Source of the DNA: Elusimicrobium simillimum
Lineage (GTDB): Bacteria > Elusimicrobiota > Elusimicrobia > Elusimicrobiales > Elusimicrobiaceae
NCBI RefSeq assembly: GCF_049639735.1
Contig: NZ_JBEVVA010000003.1
Location: forward strand, 1,612,001-1,676,000
Direction of reading: 5' to 3'
Length of the DNA: 64,000 nt
The position numbers were made by a program, and so were the translations under genes. Under the pieces are notes generated by a model, which saw nothing but the letters and a program-made list of their open reading frames with translations, made no database searches and had not been told where the DNA came from. Each line of letters begins with the position of its first letter. Position 1 is the first letter of the stretch. This document shows positions 44,767 through 52,545 of the stretch, in pieces.

Positions 44767-44890
44767 AAAATTTTCACAGGAGTTTGAGCGGATTTTTGGT
44801 TTTTCTACTTCCGGCACACTTGGTGCGGGAACACGGTGGGTGTGGTGGAAGTAGAAAAACCAAAAATCCGCCAAAATCCGAAGAAAATTT
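44767..44890. repeat. Long palindromic element 3
   Basis: Core arms 44783-44819 and 44840-44875 pair nearly perfectly around a 20-nt centre; an outer AAAATTTT / AAAATTTT pair at the ends (44767 and 44883) extends the structure. It shares TTTGAG-GG at the left, GCACACTTG in the centre and CCGCCAAA at the right with element 1, while the paired arm sequence differs. The 339-bp gap 44702-45040 otherwise contains only the secG terminator and the accB leader. Confidence 0.85.
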
Positions 44891-45040
44891 ATACCGCTGA
44901 TGAAAACTAAGCAAACGCAGAGAGCGACACGATAAACGGACGCAAAGCGAAAAAACAAGCCATTAACCACCCCCTAGCTTATTTTATTTAGCATTTGAAA
45001 ATGGTATCATTTGTATATACTTAATTTTAAAGAGGTTTGT

Positions 45041-45415
45041 ATGGACACTAAGACCCTTACGCAAATAACAACCTGGCTGAAAGAAACTGATATAGTTGAA
45101 TTTGTTTATAAAAAAGACGGCCAGAATATTGAAATTAAAACAATAGAAGCGCCGGCGGCAGGAACCAATTTTGAATGTAATTTAACACCAGTCACATCTC
45201 CGGCGGTAGGCATTTACCACCGCACAATAAAAGGCAAGGCCAAAGTAATTGCGGAAGGGCAAAAAGTAGCCGAGGGCGACATACTAGGCACCATAGAAAT
45301 GCCTTCTAAAAACCATGACGTCTTAGCGCCTGTAAGCGGCGTATTAAGAGTAATCTCCATAGAAGAGGGTAAACCCGTGCACTACGGCCAGCCCTTATTT
45401 TTTATTGAATCCTAG
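45041..45415 (+). CDS. accB: Biotin carboxyl carrier protein-like (AccB), biotin motif altered
   Basis: 124 residues from ATG 45041 (AGAGG upstream). N-terminal helix (ITTWLKETDIVEFVYKKDG) and C-terminal biotinyl domain are colinear with AccB without gaps (SPAVGIYHRT, GQKVAEGDIL, VSGVLRVISIEEGKPVHYGQPLFFIE). Where AccB has E-A-M-K-M, this protein has E-M-P-S-K: the biotinylated Lys is Ser89, with Lys90 next to it. The accC gene follows by 13 bp, so it should serve acetyl-CoA carboxylase, but normal biotinylation is doubtful. Carboxyltransferase genes accA/accD are not in the window. Confidence 0.85.
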   Translation: MDTKTLTQITTWLKETDIVEFVYKKDGQNIEIKTIEAPAAGTNFECNLTPVTSPAVGIYHRTIKGKAKVIAEGQKVAEGDILGTIEMPSKNHDVLAPVSGVLRVISIEEGKPVHYGQPLFFIES

Positions 45416-45428
45416 GAGCATGGTTTAG

Positions 45429-46796
45429 ATGAAAATTAAAAAGTTTAATAAAGTACTTATTGCCAACCGCGGCGAAATCGCCGTACGTATTTGCCGCACA
45501 CTTAAAGAGATGGGCATAAAATCAGTAGCTGTATATTCAGAGGCGGACAGAGATTCACTGCACGTACGCGCGGCGGATGAAGCCGTTTGCATAGGCCCCG
45601 CCCCGTCAAGAGAATCTTACCTTAACATAGACGCCATTGTGTCAGCCGCTAAAATAACCAACGCCGACGCCGTGCACCCGGGCTACGGTTTCCTTTCAGA
45701 AAACCCCAAATTTTCAGCCGCTGTAAGCAAAGCTGGCATAGTTTTTATAGGCCCTACGCCTGACGCTATTGAGCAGCTTGGCGTAAAAAGCGCCGCGCGC
45801 GATATAGCGGTAAAAGCGGGCGTGCCGGTAATACCCGGTTCTGACGGTATAGTAGGCAAAAATTACAGGGAAGTAGCTAAGAAAATAGGGTTCCCCATAA
45901 TGATTAAAGCCACCATGGGCGGCGGCGGCAAAGGTATGAGGGCCGTTACCAAATTAGAAGATTTAGACAATATGTTACAAATGGCGCAGAACGAGGCCAA
46001 GGCCGCGTTTGGCGACGACAGAGTATATTTTGAAAAATTAGTTTTAAACCCCCGCCATATAGAAGTGCAAGTAGCGGCTGACGCGCACGGCAAAGTACTT
46101 TCTTTTGCCGAACGTGATTGCAGCATGCAGCGCAGGCACCAAAAGTTAGTGGAAGAATCCCCGTCGCCTTTTGTAACGCCCGAAGTAAGAAAGCGCCTTG
46201 CGGACGCCGCAAGCAAAATGATAAGGGCCTGCCATTACACAGGCGTGGGCACGGTAGAATTTTTGATGGACCAGGACAGAAACTTTTATTTTATGGAAGT
46301 TAACACCCGCTTACAGGTAGAACACCCTGTGACTGAAATGGTGTGCGGCCATGACCTTGTAAAAATGCAGGTGGAAATAGCGCAAGGCATGCCGCTTTCT
46401 TTAACGGAAAAAGAAGCTTTGCAAATTAACTGCCACGCCATAGAGCACCGCATTAACGCCGAAGACGCCGAGAATAATTTCGTCCCCTCCCCAGGCACTA
46501 TAACAGAGTGGATACCGGCGGGCGGCCTAGGCGTGCGCGTAGACACGCATATGTACACCAACTACACCATACCCAGCTACTACGACAGTTTAATAGCCAA
46601 GCTTATAGTATGGGCGCCCACAAGGGCCGAGGCCATTGTAAGAGCAAAACGCTGCCTGGAAGAGTTTACCGTGGGCGGCATAAAAACGACAATAAGTATT
46701 CACAATAAGATTTTAAATAACGAAGACTTTGTGAAAGGCAATATGGACACAGGCCTTTTAGAGAGAATGTTTAAAAATGAGAAAAGCAAAAACTAA
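45429..46796 (+). CDS. accC: Acetyl-CoA carboxylase, biotin carboxylase subunit
   Basis: ATP-dependent carboxylation of biotin on the carrier protein. 455 residues, normal. KVLIANRGEIAVRI start, glycine-rich ATP loop MGGGGKGMR, ERDCSMQRRHQKLVEESPS and NTRLQVEHPVTE with the catalytic residues. All key positions appear intact, in contrast to its AccB neighbour. Overlaps the next gene by 20 bp. Confidence 0.95.
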   Translation: MKIKKFNKVLIANRGEIAVRICRTLKEMGIKSVAVYSEADRDSLHVRAADEAVCIGPAPSRESYLNIDAIVSAAKITNADAVHPGYGFLSENPKFSAAVSKAGIVFIGPTPDAIEQLGVKSAARDIAVKAGVPVIPGSDGIVGKNYREVAKKIGFPIMIKATMGGGGKGMRAVTKLEDLDNMLQMAQNEAKAAFGDDRVYFEKLVLNPRHIEVQVAADAHGKVLSFAERDCSMQRRHQKLVEESPSPFVTPEVRKRLADAASKMIRACHYTGVGTVEFLMDQDRNFYFMEVNTRLQVEHPVTEMVCGHDLVKMQVEIAQGMPLSLTEKEALQINCHAIEHRINAEDAENNFVPSPGTITEWIPAGGLGVRVDTHMYTNYTIPSYYDSLIAKLIVWAPTRAEAIVRAKRCLEEFTVGGIKTTISIHNKILNNEDFVKGNMDTGLLERMFKNEKSKN

Positions 46797-47244
46797 AATA
46801 TTAAGCAAAACCGCGCTGGCGGCTTTTGTGGCTAAATGCAAAAAACAAGGCAAGAAGATAGTGTTTACTAACGGCTGCTTTGATATTTTGCACGCGGGCC
46901 ACGTAAGCGTGCTGGAGTTTTCGCGTTCTAAAGGCGATGTGCTTATTTTAGGTCTTAATACGGACGCGTCAGTCAGACGCCTTAAAGGGCCGAGCAGACC
47001 TGTAAATAAACAATCTGACAGAGCGCTTGTATGCGCCGCGTTAGAATCAGTAGACGCGGTGGCTTTCTTTGGCGAAGACACCCCTTATAATTTAATTAAG
47101 CTTGTACGCCCCGATGTGCTTGTAAAAGGCGGGGACTATAAAGCGTGTGAAATTGTAGGGCGCGAATTCGCGCAGAAAGTTGTGCGTTTTTCTCTTTTAA
47201 AAGGACGTTCTACCACAAATTTAATCGGTAAAATAAAATCATAG
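46777..47244 (+). CDS. rfaE2: D-glycero-beta-D-manno-heptose 1-phosphate adenylyltransferase
   Basis: 155 residues, the stand-alone C-terminal domain of HldE/RfaE. Nucleotidyl transferase signature TNGCFDILHAGH, then GLNTDASVRRLKGPSRPVN and VLVKGGDY, and the final GRSTTNLIGKI. It makes ADP-heptose for lipopolysaccharide core, supporting a Gram-negative envelope. The kinase half and other heptose genes are not in the window. Confidence 0.93.
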   Translation: MRKAKTKILSKTALAAFVAKCKKQGKKIVFTNGCFDILHAGHVSVLEFSRSKGDVLILGLNTDASVRRLKGPSRPVNKQSDRALVCAALESVDAVAFFGEDTPYNLIKLVRPDVLVKGGDYKACEIVGREFAQKVVRFSLLKGRSTTNLIGKIKS

Positions 47245-47254
47245 GTGAGTAATT

Positions 47255-48445
47255 ATGTCTGATATTTTTGAGAAGTGTTATGAATTTAAAGAAGCCAGGC
47301 TGATAATGAGGATGGGGGTTTACGGGTACTTCCAACCGATAGAATCCGCGCAGGCGCCTGAAGTGATGTTAAACGGAAGAAAATTTATTATGGCGGGCTC
47401 TAACAATTATTTAGGCCTGGCTAATGACCCGGAAATGAAAAAGGCCGCCGCAGAAGCGGTAGAAAAATTTGGCACAGGCTGCGCCGGCAGCAGGCTGCTA
47501 AACGGCAACACAATTTACCATGATAAACTGGAAGAACAGATAGCAAGATTTAAAAGAAAAGAAGCCGCTTTAGTTTTTGCCGCAGGCTACCAAATGAACC
47601 TGGGCGTAGTAAGCGCGCTGCTAAAAAAAGGCGACGTAGCCATTGTAGATAAACTGGACCACGCCAGCATTTTAGACGGCGTAAAACTGTCTGAGGGTGA
47701 GATGGTAAGGTTCAAACACAATGACATGGAAGATTTAGAAAAGGTGCTTGCCAAAATTGACCCCGCTAAAGGCAAACTTATAATTGTAGACGGCGTGTTC
47801 AGTATGGAGGGCGATATTACACCGTTGCCTGAAATTGTAAGATTGGGCAAAAAATACGGCGCCAGAATTATAGTAGACGATGCGCACGCCACAGGCATTC
47901 TCGGCAAAACAGGCCGCGGCACATGCGAACACTTTGGCCTTGAAAACGGCGAGGTTGACCTTGTGGTAGGCACATGCTCTAAAACATTTGCCTCAGTAGG
48001 CGGCTTTGTAGCGGGTGACGCTGACGTTATACACTACTTGCGCCACAACGCCCGCAGCCAAATATTTTCAGCCGCTCTGCCGCCCGTATGCGTAGCCTCA
48101 ATATCAAAAGCTTTAGATTTAATTGAGAACGACACTTCAAGGCGCGATTCGCTTTTTGAAAAAACAGCCTATCTTAAAGAAAGTCTGGCAAAGCTTGGCT
48201 TTAACCTTGGCGAGAGCGAAACACCAATACTGCCCGTAGTGGTAGGCAGCAATGAGAACTGCTTTAAAATGTGGAAGGCGCTTAACGAAATGGGCGTATT
48301 TGTAAACCCCGTTGTCAGCCCAGCGGTACCCCCGGGCCGCGCGCTTATAAGAGTAACTCTTATGGCCACGCATACCAAGGAGCAAGTAGATAAGATAGCG
48401 GAAGCTTTCGCCGCCGCAGGCAAAGCGCTTGGTATAATAAAATAG
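47255..48445 (+). CDS. Alpha-oxoamine synthase, serine palmitoyltransferase-like
   Basis: PLP enzyme of the KBL/AONS/SPT group, 396 residues. Visible: YGYFQPIES, GSNNYLGL, GTGCAGSRLLNG, DKLDHASILDG, VDGVFSMEGDI, VDDAHATG and the lysine motif GTCSKTFASVGGF. The N-terminal GxYxYFxPIES and CAGSRxLNG patterns are, from memory, those of bacterial serine palmitoyltransferases rather than BioF or KBL, so condensation of an amino acid with a long acyl-CoA/ACP is inferred. A GNAT acyltransferase lies about 1 kb downstream. 8-amino-7-oxononanoate synthase remains an alternative; no other biotin gene is near. Confidence 0.85.
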   Translation: MSDIFEKCYEFKEARLIMRMGVYGYFQPIESAQAPEVMLNGRKFIMAGSNNYLGLANDPEMKKAAAEAVEKFGTGCAGSRLLNGNTIYHDKLEEQIARFKRKEAALVFAAGYQMNLGVVSALLKKGDVAIVDKLDHASILDGVKLSEGEMVRFKHNDMEDLEKVLAKIDPAKGKLIIVDGVFSMEGDITPLPEIVRLGKKYGARIIVDDAHATGILGKTGRGTCEHFGLENGEVDLVVGTCSKTFASVGGFVAGDADVIHYLRHNARSQIFSAALPPVCVASISKALDLIENDTSRRDSLFEKTAYLKESLAKLGFNLGESETPILPVVVGSNENCFKMWKALNEMGVFVNPVVSPAVPPGRALIRVTLMATHTKEQVDKIAEAFAAAGKALGIIK

Positions 48446-48459
48446 AATATAATAGTTTT

Positions 48460-48489
48460 AAACCCCCGCAGAATTGCGGGGGTTTTTAT
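48460..48489 (+). terminator. Terminator behind the SPT-like gene
   Basis: AAACCCCCGCA / TGCGGGGGTTT, 11-bp stem with a 4-nt loop, then TTATTTT. Confidence 0.92.
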
Positions 48490-48506
48490 TTTGTCATATA
48501 AATAAA

Positions 48507-48544
48507 GTCATCCTGAGCCGCGCCATAGCGCCATGAGAATCTAC
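48507..48544. repeat. Degenerate dispersed repeat (TCATCCTGAGC type)
   Basis: GTCATCCTGAGC followed by a GC-rich centre and GAGAATCTAC resembles the widespread bacterial repeat GTCATCCTGAGC...GAAGGATCT. Single degenerate copy, recognised from memory only. Confidence 0.4.
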
Positions 48545-48555
48545 TTTATAAAAAA

Positions 48556-48581
48556 TGTAGGGGCGGATCTTGTATCCGCCC
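48556..48581 (-). repeat. REP-like short palindrome, copy B
   Basis: Reverse complement GGGCGGATACAAGATCCGCC plus CCTACA; it differs from copy D (56344) at one base. Stem GGGCGGAT / ATCCGCCC-like. Confidence 0.75.
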
Positions 48582-48741
48582 GCCGCGCCGCTACTCGGCT
48601 TACATAACATAATTTACATTTTTAAACTACAGACATTTACTTCAACGCACTTACGCGCAAACTAAATATGACTTTATTTAATAACTATATATTTACAACT
48701 CGCAATGCTCGCGTCCTATTTACTGAGAATAAAATAACAAT
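48582..48741. other. Intergenic spacer without recognisable gene
   Basis: Part of the 401-bp gap 48446-48846. Besides the terminator, two REP-like copies and a degenerate repeat, this stretch is AT-rich with stops in all frames. No RNA gene was recognised. Confidence 0.5.
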
Positions 48742-48767
48742 GGGCGGAGACTAGCTCCGCCCCTACA
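48742..48767 (+). repeat. REP-like short palindrome, copy C
   Basis: GGGCGGAG / CTCCGCCC stem with a 5-nt loop and CTACA tail; identical to copy A (34636) except one loop base. Confidence 0.75.
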
Positions 48768-48835
48768 ACAAGTTTATTTGGTTTTTTATAACTTTTTCCC
48801 TAAATAAATACTCCTGCTTTCTCTTCTTATTTTGT

Positions 48836-48841
48836 TATAAT
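48836..48841 (+). promoter_or_regulatory. TATAAT box directly before the surface-repeat gene
   Basis: Exact TATAAT preceded by TTG and ending 5 bp before the ATG at 48847. Predicts a leaderless or nearly leaderless mRNA; no Shine-Dalgarno is present. Confidence 0.45.
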
Positions 48842-48846
48842 CTGGT

Positions 48847-49494
48847 ATGAAGAAATTTTTATTTTTATTAATTTTTATACTCTCCGCCGCCGCGATATAC
48901 GCACAGGAAAACACTGATAATAAATATACCAAAATAACCCCCTTTAAATTCAGCCTTACCCCCGTATACAGCGTGCCGTGGAATTTCTATAATGTCTATG
49001 GTTTGGACACCGGCATTCTAGCGCCCGACACACACGCCTTAAACGGAGTACAATTATTTGCCATGTTTGGCGGCGCGCGCCGCATGAACGGGCTGCAGAT
49101 AGCATCATTAGCTACGCTTAACCATGAGCAGTCCCACGGTGTTTCAATATCGGCTTTAATAAACGCCTCTTCTTATATGAAAGGCCTGCAGATAGCGGTG
49201 GCCAATATTAATATGCGCGAATCATCGGGCCTGCAGTTGGGCGCGTTTAACTTTTCTTCCGTCTATCACGCAAGCGGCGCTTTTAACGGCGCGCAGATAG
49301 GTTTTATAAACAGAACCAACTTAATAGACGGCGTACAAATAGGTTTTTTTAATACAACAACCGTACTTACCGGCGTGCAAATTGGCGTGTTTAACTACGC
49401 CGGTGAAATAAAAAAAGGCGTGCAGATAGGCCCGTTTAACTATCATGCCAAAGGCACCGTGCCGTTCCTGCCAATAATTAACGGCGCTTTCTAG
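48847..49494 (+). CDS. Exported repeat protein, LA_2272-like surface repeat
   Basis: 215 residues. Signal peptide (FLLIFILSAAAIYAQ), then from residue 65 about eight degenerate repeats of roughly 20 residues with the core G-(V/L/A)-Q-(I/L)-G-x-x-N, e.g. GVQIGFFN, GVQIGVFN, GVQIGPFN. Similar repeats occur in LA_2272-type surface proteins of Leptospira and other bacteria, predicted to form a beta-sheet stack. Likely periplasmic or outer-membrane; function unknown. First gene before the GNAT and phosphodiesterase genes, 9 bp spacing. Confidence 0.75.
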   Translation: MKKFLFLLIFILSAAAIYAQENTDNKYTKITPFKFSLTPVYSVPWNFYNVYGLDTGILAPDTHALNGVQLFAMFGGARRMNGLQIASLATLNHEQSHGVSISALINASSYMKGLQIAVANINMRESSGLQLGAFNFSSVYHASGAFNGAQIGFINRTNLIDGVQIGFFNTTTVLTGVQIGVFNYAGEIKKGVQIGPFNYHAKGTVPFLPIINGAF

Positions 49495-49503
49495 AGGACA
49501 ATT

Positions 49504-50616
49504 ATGAGCGTTGAAATAATACCCGTAAACAAAAAAAACTTTAACCGGTTTATAAACTTCCCCTACAAGTTATATAAGAATGATAAATTTTGGGTGGGCG
49601 ACCTTAAGATGGACGCCAAGCACCTGTTTGCCAAAGACCCGTTTTGGAATCACGCCACCAAAAAACTTTTTCTGGCTTACCGCGATAAAAAAGTTGTCGG
49701 CCGCATTTGCGCGTTCATCAACCATACGCACAATGAATACTGGCGCGAGCACACAGGCATGTTTGGTTTTTTTGATACCATAGACGATAAAAAAGTGTCT
49801 GACGCTCTTTTAAACGCTGCTAAAACTTGGCTTAAAGAAAAGGGGATGGATAAAATACGCGGCCCGTTTAACCCGTCTACCAACCACACCTGCGGCATGC
49901 TTGTCGCCGGCTTTGACGAGCACCCTTTTATAATGATGCCCTACAACTATGCGTATTATAATGAACTTATGGAGTCTGCCGGGTTCACAAAGGCTAAAGA
50001 TTTAATTGCTTTTGAAAGAACCGGTGAAGACCAGTTTAGCCCCCGTTTTGCCAAAATTGTTGACCGCGCAGCCGCTAAAGGCGGCGTAAAAATACGCCCC
50101 ATAGACATTAAAAATTTTAACGCCGAAGTTATGATAGTGCGTGATATTTACAACAAATCCTGGGCGCAAAACTGGGGTTTTTTACCGATAAGCGAGGCCG
50201 AGATTATGGAAACCGCCCGCCAGCTTAAACCCATTGTAAACACAGAAATTACCGCCATTGCCGAAGTGGACGGCGTGCCGGCGGGCTTTTATATTTCTAT
50301 ACCTAACATGAACCAAGTTTTAAAAGTTTTAAAAGGCAGTATACTTAACCCGCTGCGCCTTGTGCGCGCTCTTTTAGCGTGGCGCAAAATAAAACACTGC
50401 CGCCTGATAATGCTAGGGGTACTGCCGGAGTACCGCCGCAGGGGCCTGGACCTTATTTTAATAAAACATATAGTAGAGCACGGCCAGGAAGTGGGCTACA
50501 ACATGGCCGAACTCAGCTGGATGCTGGAAGATAACAAAGATATTACAACAGTAGTAAAAGAAAGCGGCTGCCGCCTGTCCAACAGACGTTACCGCGTATA
50601 CGAAAGTAAACTGTGA
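49504..50616 (+). CDS. GNAT-superfamily acyltransferase (YghO-like)
   Basis: 370 residues, double the size of a simple GNAT. Stretches GPFNPSTNHTCGML, FIMMPYNYAYYNELMESAGF and LGVLPEYRRRGLDLILI (acetyl/acyl-CoA loop R-R-x-G-L) mark the large YghO-type family. The substrate is unknown. The bacterial ceramide synthase of Caulobacter is also a GNAT protein; together with the SPT-like gene upstream this makes an acyltransferase of sphingolipid synthesis a reasonable hypothesis, not a result. Stop overlaps the region of the next start. Confidence 0.8.
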   Translation: MSVEIIPVNKKNFNRFINFPYKLYKNDKFWVGDLKMDAKHLFAKDPFWNHATKKLFLAYRDKKVVGRICAFINHTHNEYWREHTGMFGFFDTIDDKKVSDALLNAAKTWLKEKGMDKIRGPFNPSTNHTCGMLVAGFDEHPFIMMPYNYAYYNELMESAGFTKAKDLIAFERTGEDQFSPRFAKIVDRAAAKGGVKIRPIDIKNFNAEVMIVRDIYNKSWAQNWGFLPISEAEIMETARQLKPIVNTEITAIAEVDGVPAGFYISIPNMNQVLKVLKGSILNPLRLVRALLAWRKIKHCRLIMLGVLPEYRRRGLDLILIKHIVEHGQEVGYNMAELSWMLEDNKDITTVVKESGCRLSNRRYRVYESKL

Positions 50617-50621
50617 GGATT

Positions 50622-51362
50622 ATGAAAAAATTTATATTGGCAGTACTTTGTTTTGCGTTAACAATACCAGCCGCCGCCATGTCAGCCGGCCCTATAATGA
50701 AAGTGCCTGATATTCAAATAATAGCGCACCGCGGCGCCAGCGGGCACCAGCCGGAAAACACGCTTAACGCTTTCCGCTATGCTACCGCGCTTGGAAATAA
50801 ATTTTTTGAGACCGACGTGCAAATGACCAAAGACGGCGTGCTGGTGCTTATACATGATTATAAATATCAAGGCAATATCATAAAAGATACCGCCCAGTCT
50901 AAGCTTAATTTAACCACATTAAAATCTCTGTTGGATTATTTGCCCGAAGACGCCGCGCTTAATATAGAAATAAAAAATGACGGCGGCATTTACCCCGGCA
51001 TTGAAACAGCGGTAATGGATATGCTTAACGGCTACGGCGAGAAATTTAAAAGCAAAATTGTAATTTCCTCTTTTGACTACCCCACTTTACAGCGCGTTAG
51101 AGCGCTGGACGCCAAAATAAAAATAGGCGTGCTTATGAGAAGCTTTGACATAGACGCCGCCGACGCTTTGGACGCTTACAGCGTTAACATGTCAAAAGAC
51201 ATTGTCACCAAAAAGATAGTAAAAGAAGCACACGCGCACGGCATGAAAGTATTTGTGTACACCGTTAACTCTTATAGCAAAATTGTTAAGCTGGATAAAA
51301 TGGGCGTAGACGGGGTTTTTAGTGATTACCCGGATATACTGATGACAAACGTAGAATTATAG
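50622..51362 (+). CDS. Glycerophosphodiester phosphodiesterase, exported
   Basis: Hydrolyses glycerophosphodiesters to glycerol-3-phosphate and alcohol. 246 residues from ATG 50622 (a GTG at 50613 is an alternative). Signal peptide ends AAAMSA. Catalytic motif IAHRGASGHQPENT with the His-Arg pair, FETDVQMTKDGVLVLIHD with acids and second His, and NIEIKND. A periplasmic location suggests lipid head-group turnover. In a probable operon with the GNAT gene. Confidence 0.92.
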   Translation: MKKFILAVLCFALTIPAAAMSAGPIMKVPDIQIIAHRGASGHQPENTLNAFRYATALGNKFFETDVQMTKDGVLVLIHDYKYQGNIIKDTAQSKLNLTTLKSLLDYLPEDAALNIEIKNDGGIYPGIETAVMDMLNGYGEKFKSKIVISSFDYPTLQRVRALDAKIKIGVLMRSFDIDAADALDAYSVNMSKDIVTKKIVKEAHAHGMKVFVYTVNSYSKIVKLDKMGVDGVFSDYPDILMTNVEL

Positions 51363-51370
51363 AAATTTAA

Positions 51371-51398
51371 AAAGGATTTGCTTAAAAGCAAATCCTTT
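51371..51398. terminator. Bidirectional terminator between phosphodiesterase and nrdG
   Basis: 13-bp perfect stem AAAGGATTTGCTT / AAGCAAATCCTTT, 2-nt loop, between convergent genes. Confidence 0.85.
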
Positions 51399-52011
51399 AT
51401 TTTATTATCTTTAAAACTGGTTTTTCTTCTACTGGCAGGCACTCTTGCAGAGTAAAGTGCTGCTCATCGGGGACAAGTGACTTGATTTCTTTAATGTCGC
51501 CCTCGTTAAGTATGGTTTTGTCGTAAGTTGTTCTAAATTCGTAATCAATGCCGCTTTCTATAATAATAGCCATGGTTTCAGATATAAGGCCCGTGTCTAC
51601 CTTTACGCCCGCAATGGCGTTATATTTGGCAAAAGGGGCCTTTAAATCCATAGCTATAGTATCTGCCAGGCCGCGCGCTATAACCTGCTTAATTACGCCC
51701 GGGTAAGTGCCGTTGGTGTCCAGCTTTATTTTATAACCCATCGCCTTAACTTTAGCAAGAAAATCAAGCAAATCAGGCTGCATGGCCGGCTCGCCGCCCG
51801 ACACAACCACTCCGTCCAGCATACCAACGCGTTTTTGCAGGAAAGACAGTACTTCCGCCTCGTCGTAAGGCTCCAACAACATATTAGGATAAACAAGTTC
51901 CGGGTTATGACAATAGGGGCAGCGCAGATTACAACCCTGGGTAAACACTACAGCCGCAACTTTACCGGGGTAATCCACCAAAGATGTTTTTATCAAACCG
52001 CCTATCTTCAT
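51397..52011 (-). CDS. nrdG: Anaerobic ribonucleotide reductase activating protein
   Basis: Radical SAM activase that makes the glycyl radical on class III ribonucleotide reductase. 204 residues. Motif CNLRCPYC within TQGCNLRCPYCHNPEL, then VVSGGEPAMQ. The N-terminal KTSLVDYPGK is typical of the NrdG2 subgroup. It is the last of the three nrd genes on this strand, 165 bp after the glycyl-radical peptide. Confidence 0.92.
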   Translation of the reverse strand: MKIGGLIKTSLVDYPGKVAAVVFTQGCNLRCPYCHNPELVYPNMLLEPYDEAEVLSFLQKRVGMLDGVVVSGGEPAMQPDLLDFLAKVKAMGYKIKLDTNGTYPGVIKQVIARGLADTIAMDLKAPFAKYNAIAGVKVDTGLISETMAIIIESGIDYEFRTTYDKTILNEGDIKEIKSLVPDEQHFTLQECLPVEEKPVLKIIK

Positions 52012-52050
52012 TTTACGTCCTAAAATATATCAAATTACGAGTAACCGCTA

Positions 52051-52072
52051 AAACTTAAGTAAGATTAAGTTT
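52051..52072. repeat. Small inverted repeat before nrdG
   Basis: AAACTTAA / TTAAGTTT, 8-bp perfect, 6-nt loop, 40-61 bp upstream of the nrdG start. Could be an operator or a weak terminator. Confidence 0.35.
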
Positions 52073-52127
52073 TTCAAATTTAAAACTAAAAGTTTAGGTT
52101 AATTTGGTACTGCAGCAGGATTGTATG

Positions 52128-52167
52128 GCTTTTAACTTTAACGCGCTATGACGTTAAAGTTAAAAGC
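52128..52167. repeat. 16-bp perfect hairpin downstream of the glycyl-radical peptide gene
   Basis: GCTTTTAACTTTAACG / CGTTAAAGTTAAAAGC with an 8-nt loop, 9 bp past the stop of the 62-residue gene on the minus strand. No T-run follows, so it may be an mRNA-stabilising 3' end rather than a classical terminator. Confidence 0.7.
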
Positions 52168-52175
52168 GGATAAAT

Positions 52176-52364
52176 TTATTTGCAAACTGACATGAACTTT
52201 CTCATGCCGAATTCTTCTTTTTTACCGTGGTTCCAGTTTGTAATAGGCCTAAGGTAGCCGCAAACTCTGGAATATACTTCACATTTAGAGCCTTTTACCT
52301 CGCTAAGCTGCGCTTTGCAAGCGGCAAGTTCGGTTTCTAAGGCTGTTCTTTCTTTTGCTGTCAT
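52176..52364 (-). CDS. Separate glycyl-radical peptide of class III ribonucleotide reductase
   Basis: 62 residues. Residues 1-22 form an amphipathic helix (KERTALETELAACKAQL). Residues 29-52 read EVYSRVCGYLRPITNWNHGKKEEF, cut here in mind into EVYSRV, CGYLRP and NWNHGKKEEF: this is the C-terminal segment of NrdD with the radical-bearing glycine in RVCGY (Gly36). The large NrdD gene just upstream ends before this segment. A clear purine-rich ribosome site (GGGGGGA) precedes the ATG, arguing for a real gene. Short proteins of this kind exist in annotations of other anaerobes. Predicted to bind NrdD and be activated by NrdG. Confidence 0.85.
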   Translation of the reverse strand: MTAKERTALETELAACKAQLSEVKGSKCEVYSRVCGYLRPITNWNHGKKEEFGMRKFMSVCK

Positions 52365-52453
52365 AAGTTAGTCCCCCCGTGGTACTATTGAATATAAAAC
52401 TGTAAAAATCTTAAATCTCTTGTTTCATTTTATCTGTTTTGCCAGTTTCATTC

Positions 52454-52496
52454 AACAGGTATTTTTAATTAGTTGTTTTAATCAAAAATACCCGTT
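52454..52496. repeat. Hairpin between nrdD and the glycyl-radical peptide gene
   Basis: About 18-bp imperfect stem (AACAGGTATTTTTAATTA pairs with TAATCAAAAATACCCGTT, two or three mismatches), 7-nt loop. It lies in the 181-bp gap and could terminate, attenuate or process the nrdD transcript. Confidence 0.6.
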
Positions 52497-52545
52497 AAAA
52501 GTAAACATTAATGCAAAATTTCAGACGTACAAGCCGCTAATTTTA

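Noticed and set aside
44767..44990. tRNA or structured RNA gene in the secG-accB gap
   Set aside because: The hairpin has no cloverleaf, T-loop or CCA; it fits the palindromic element family instead.
52176..52364. 62-residue gene as a decayed or frameshifted end of nrdD
   Set aside because: It is separated by about 180 bp containing stops and a hairpin, has its own ribosome site and an added N-terminal helix, and the motif is intact, so a separate functional gene is more likely.
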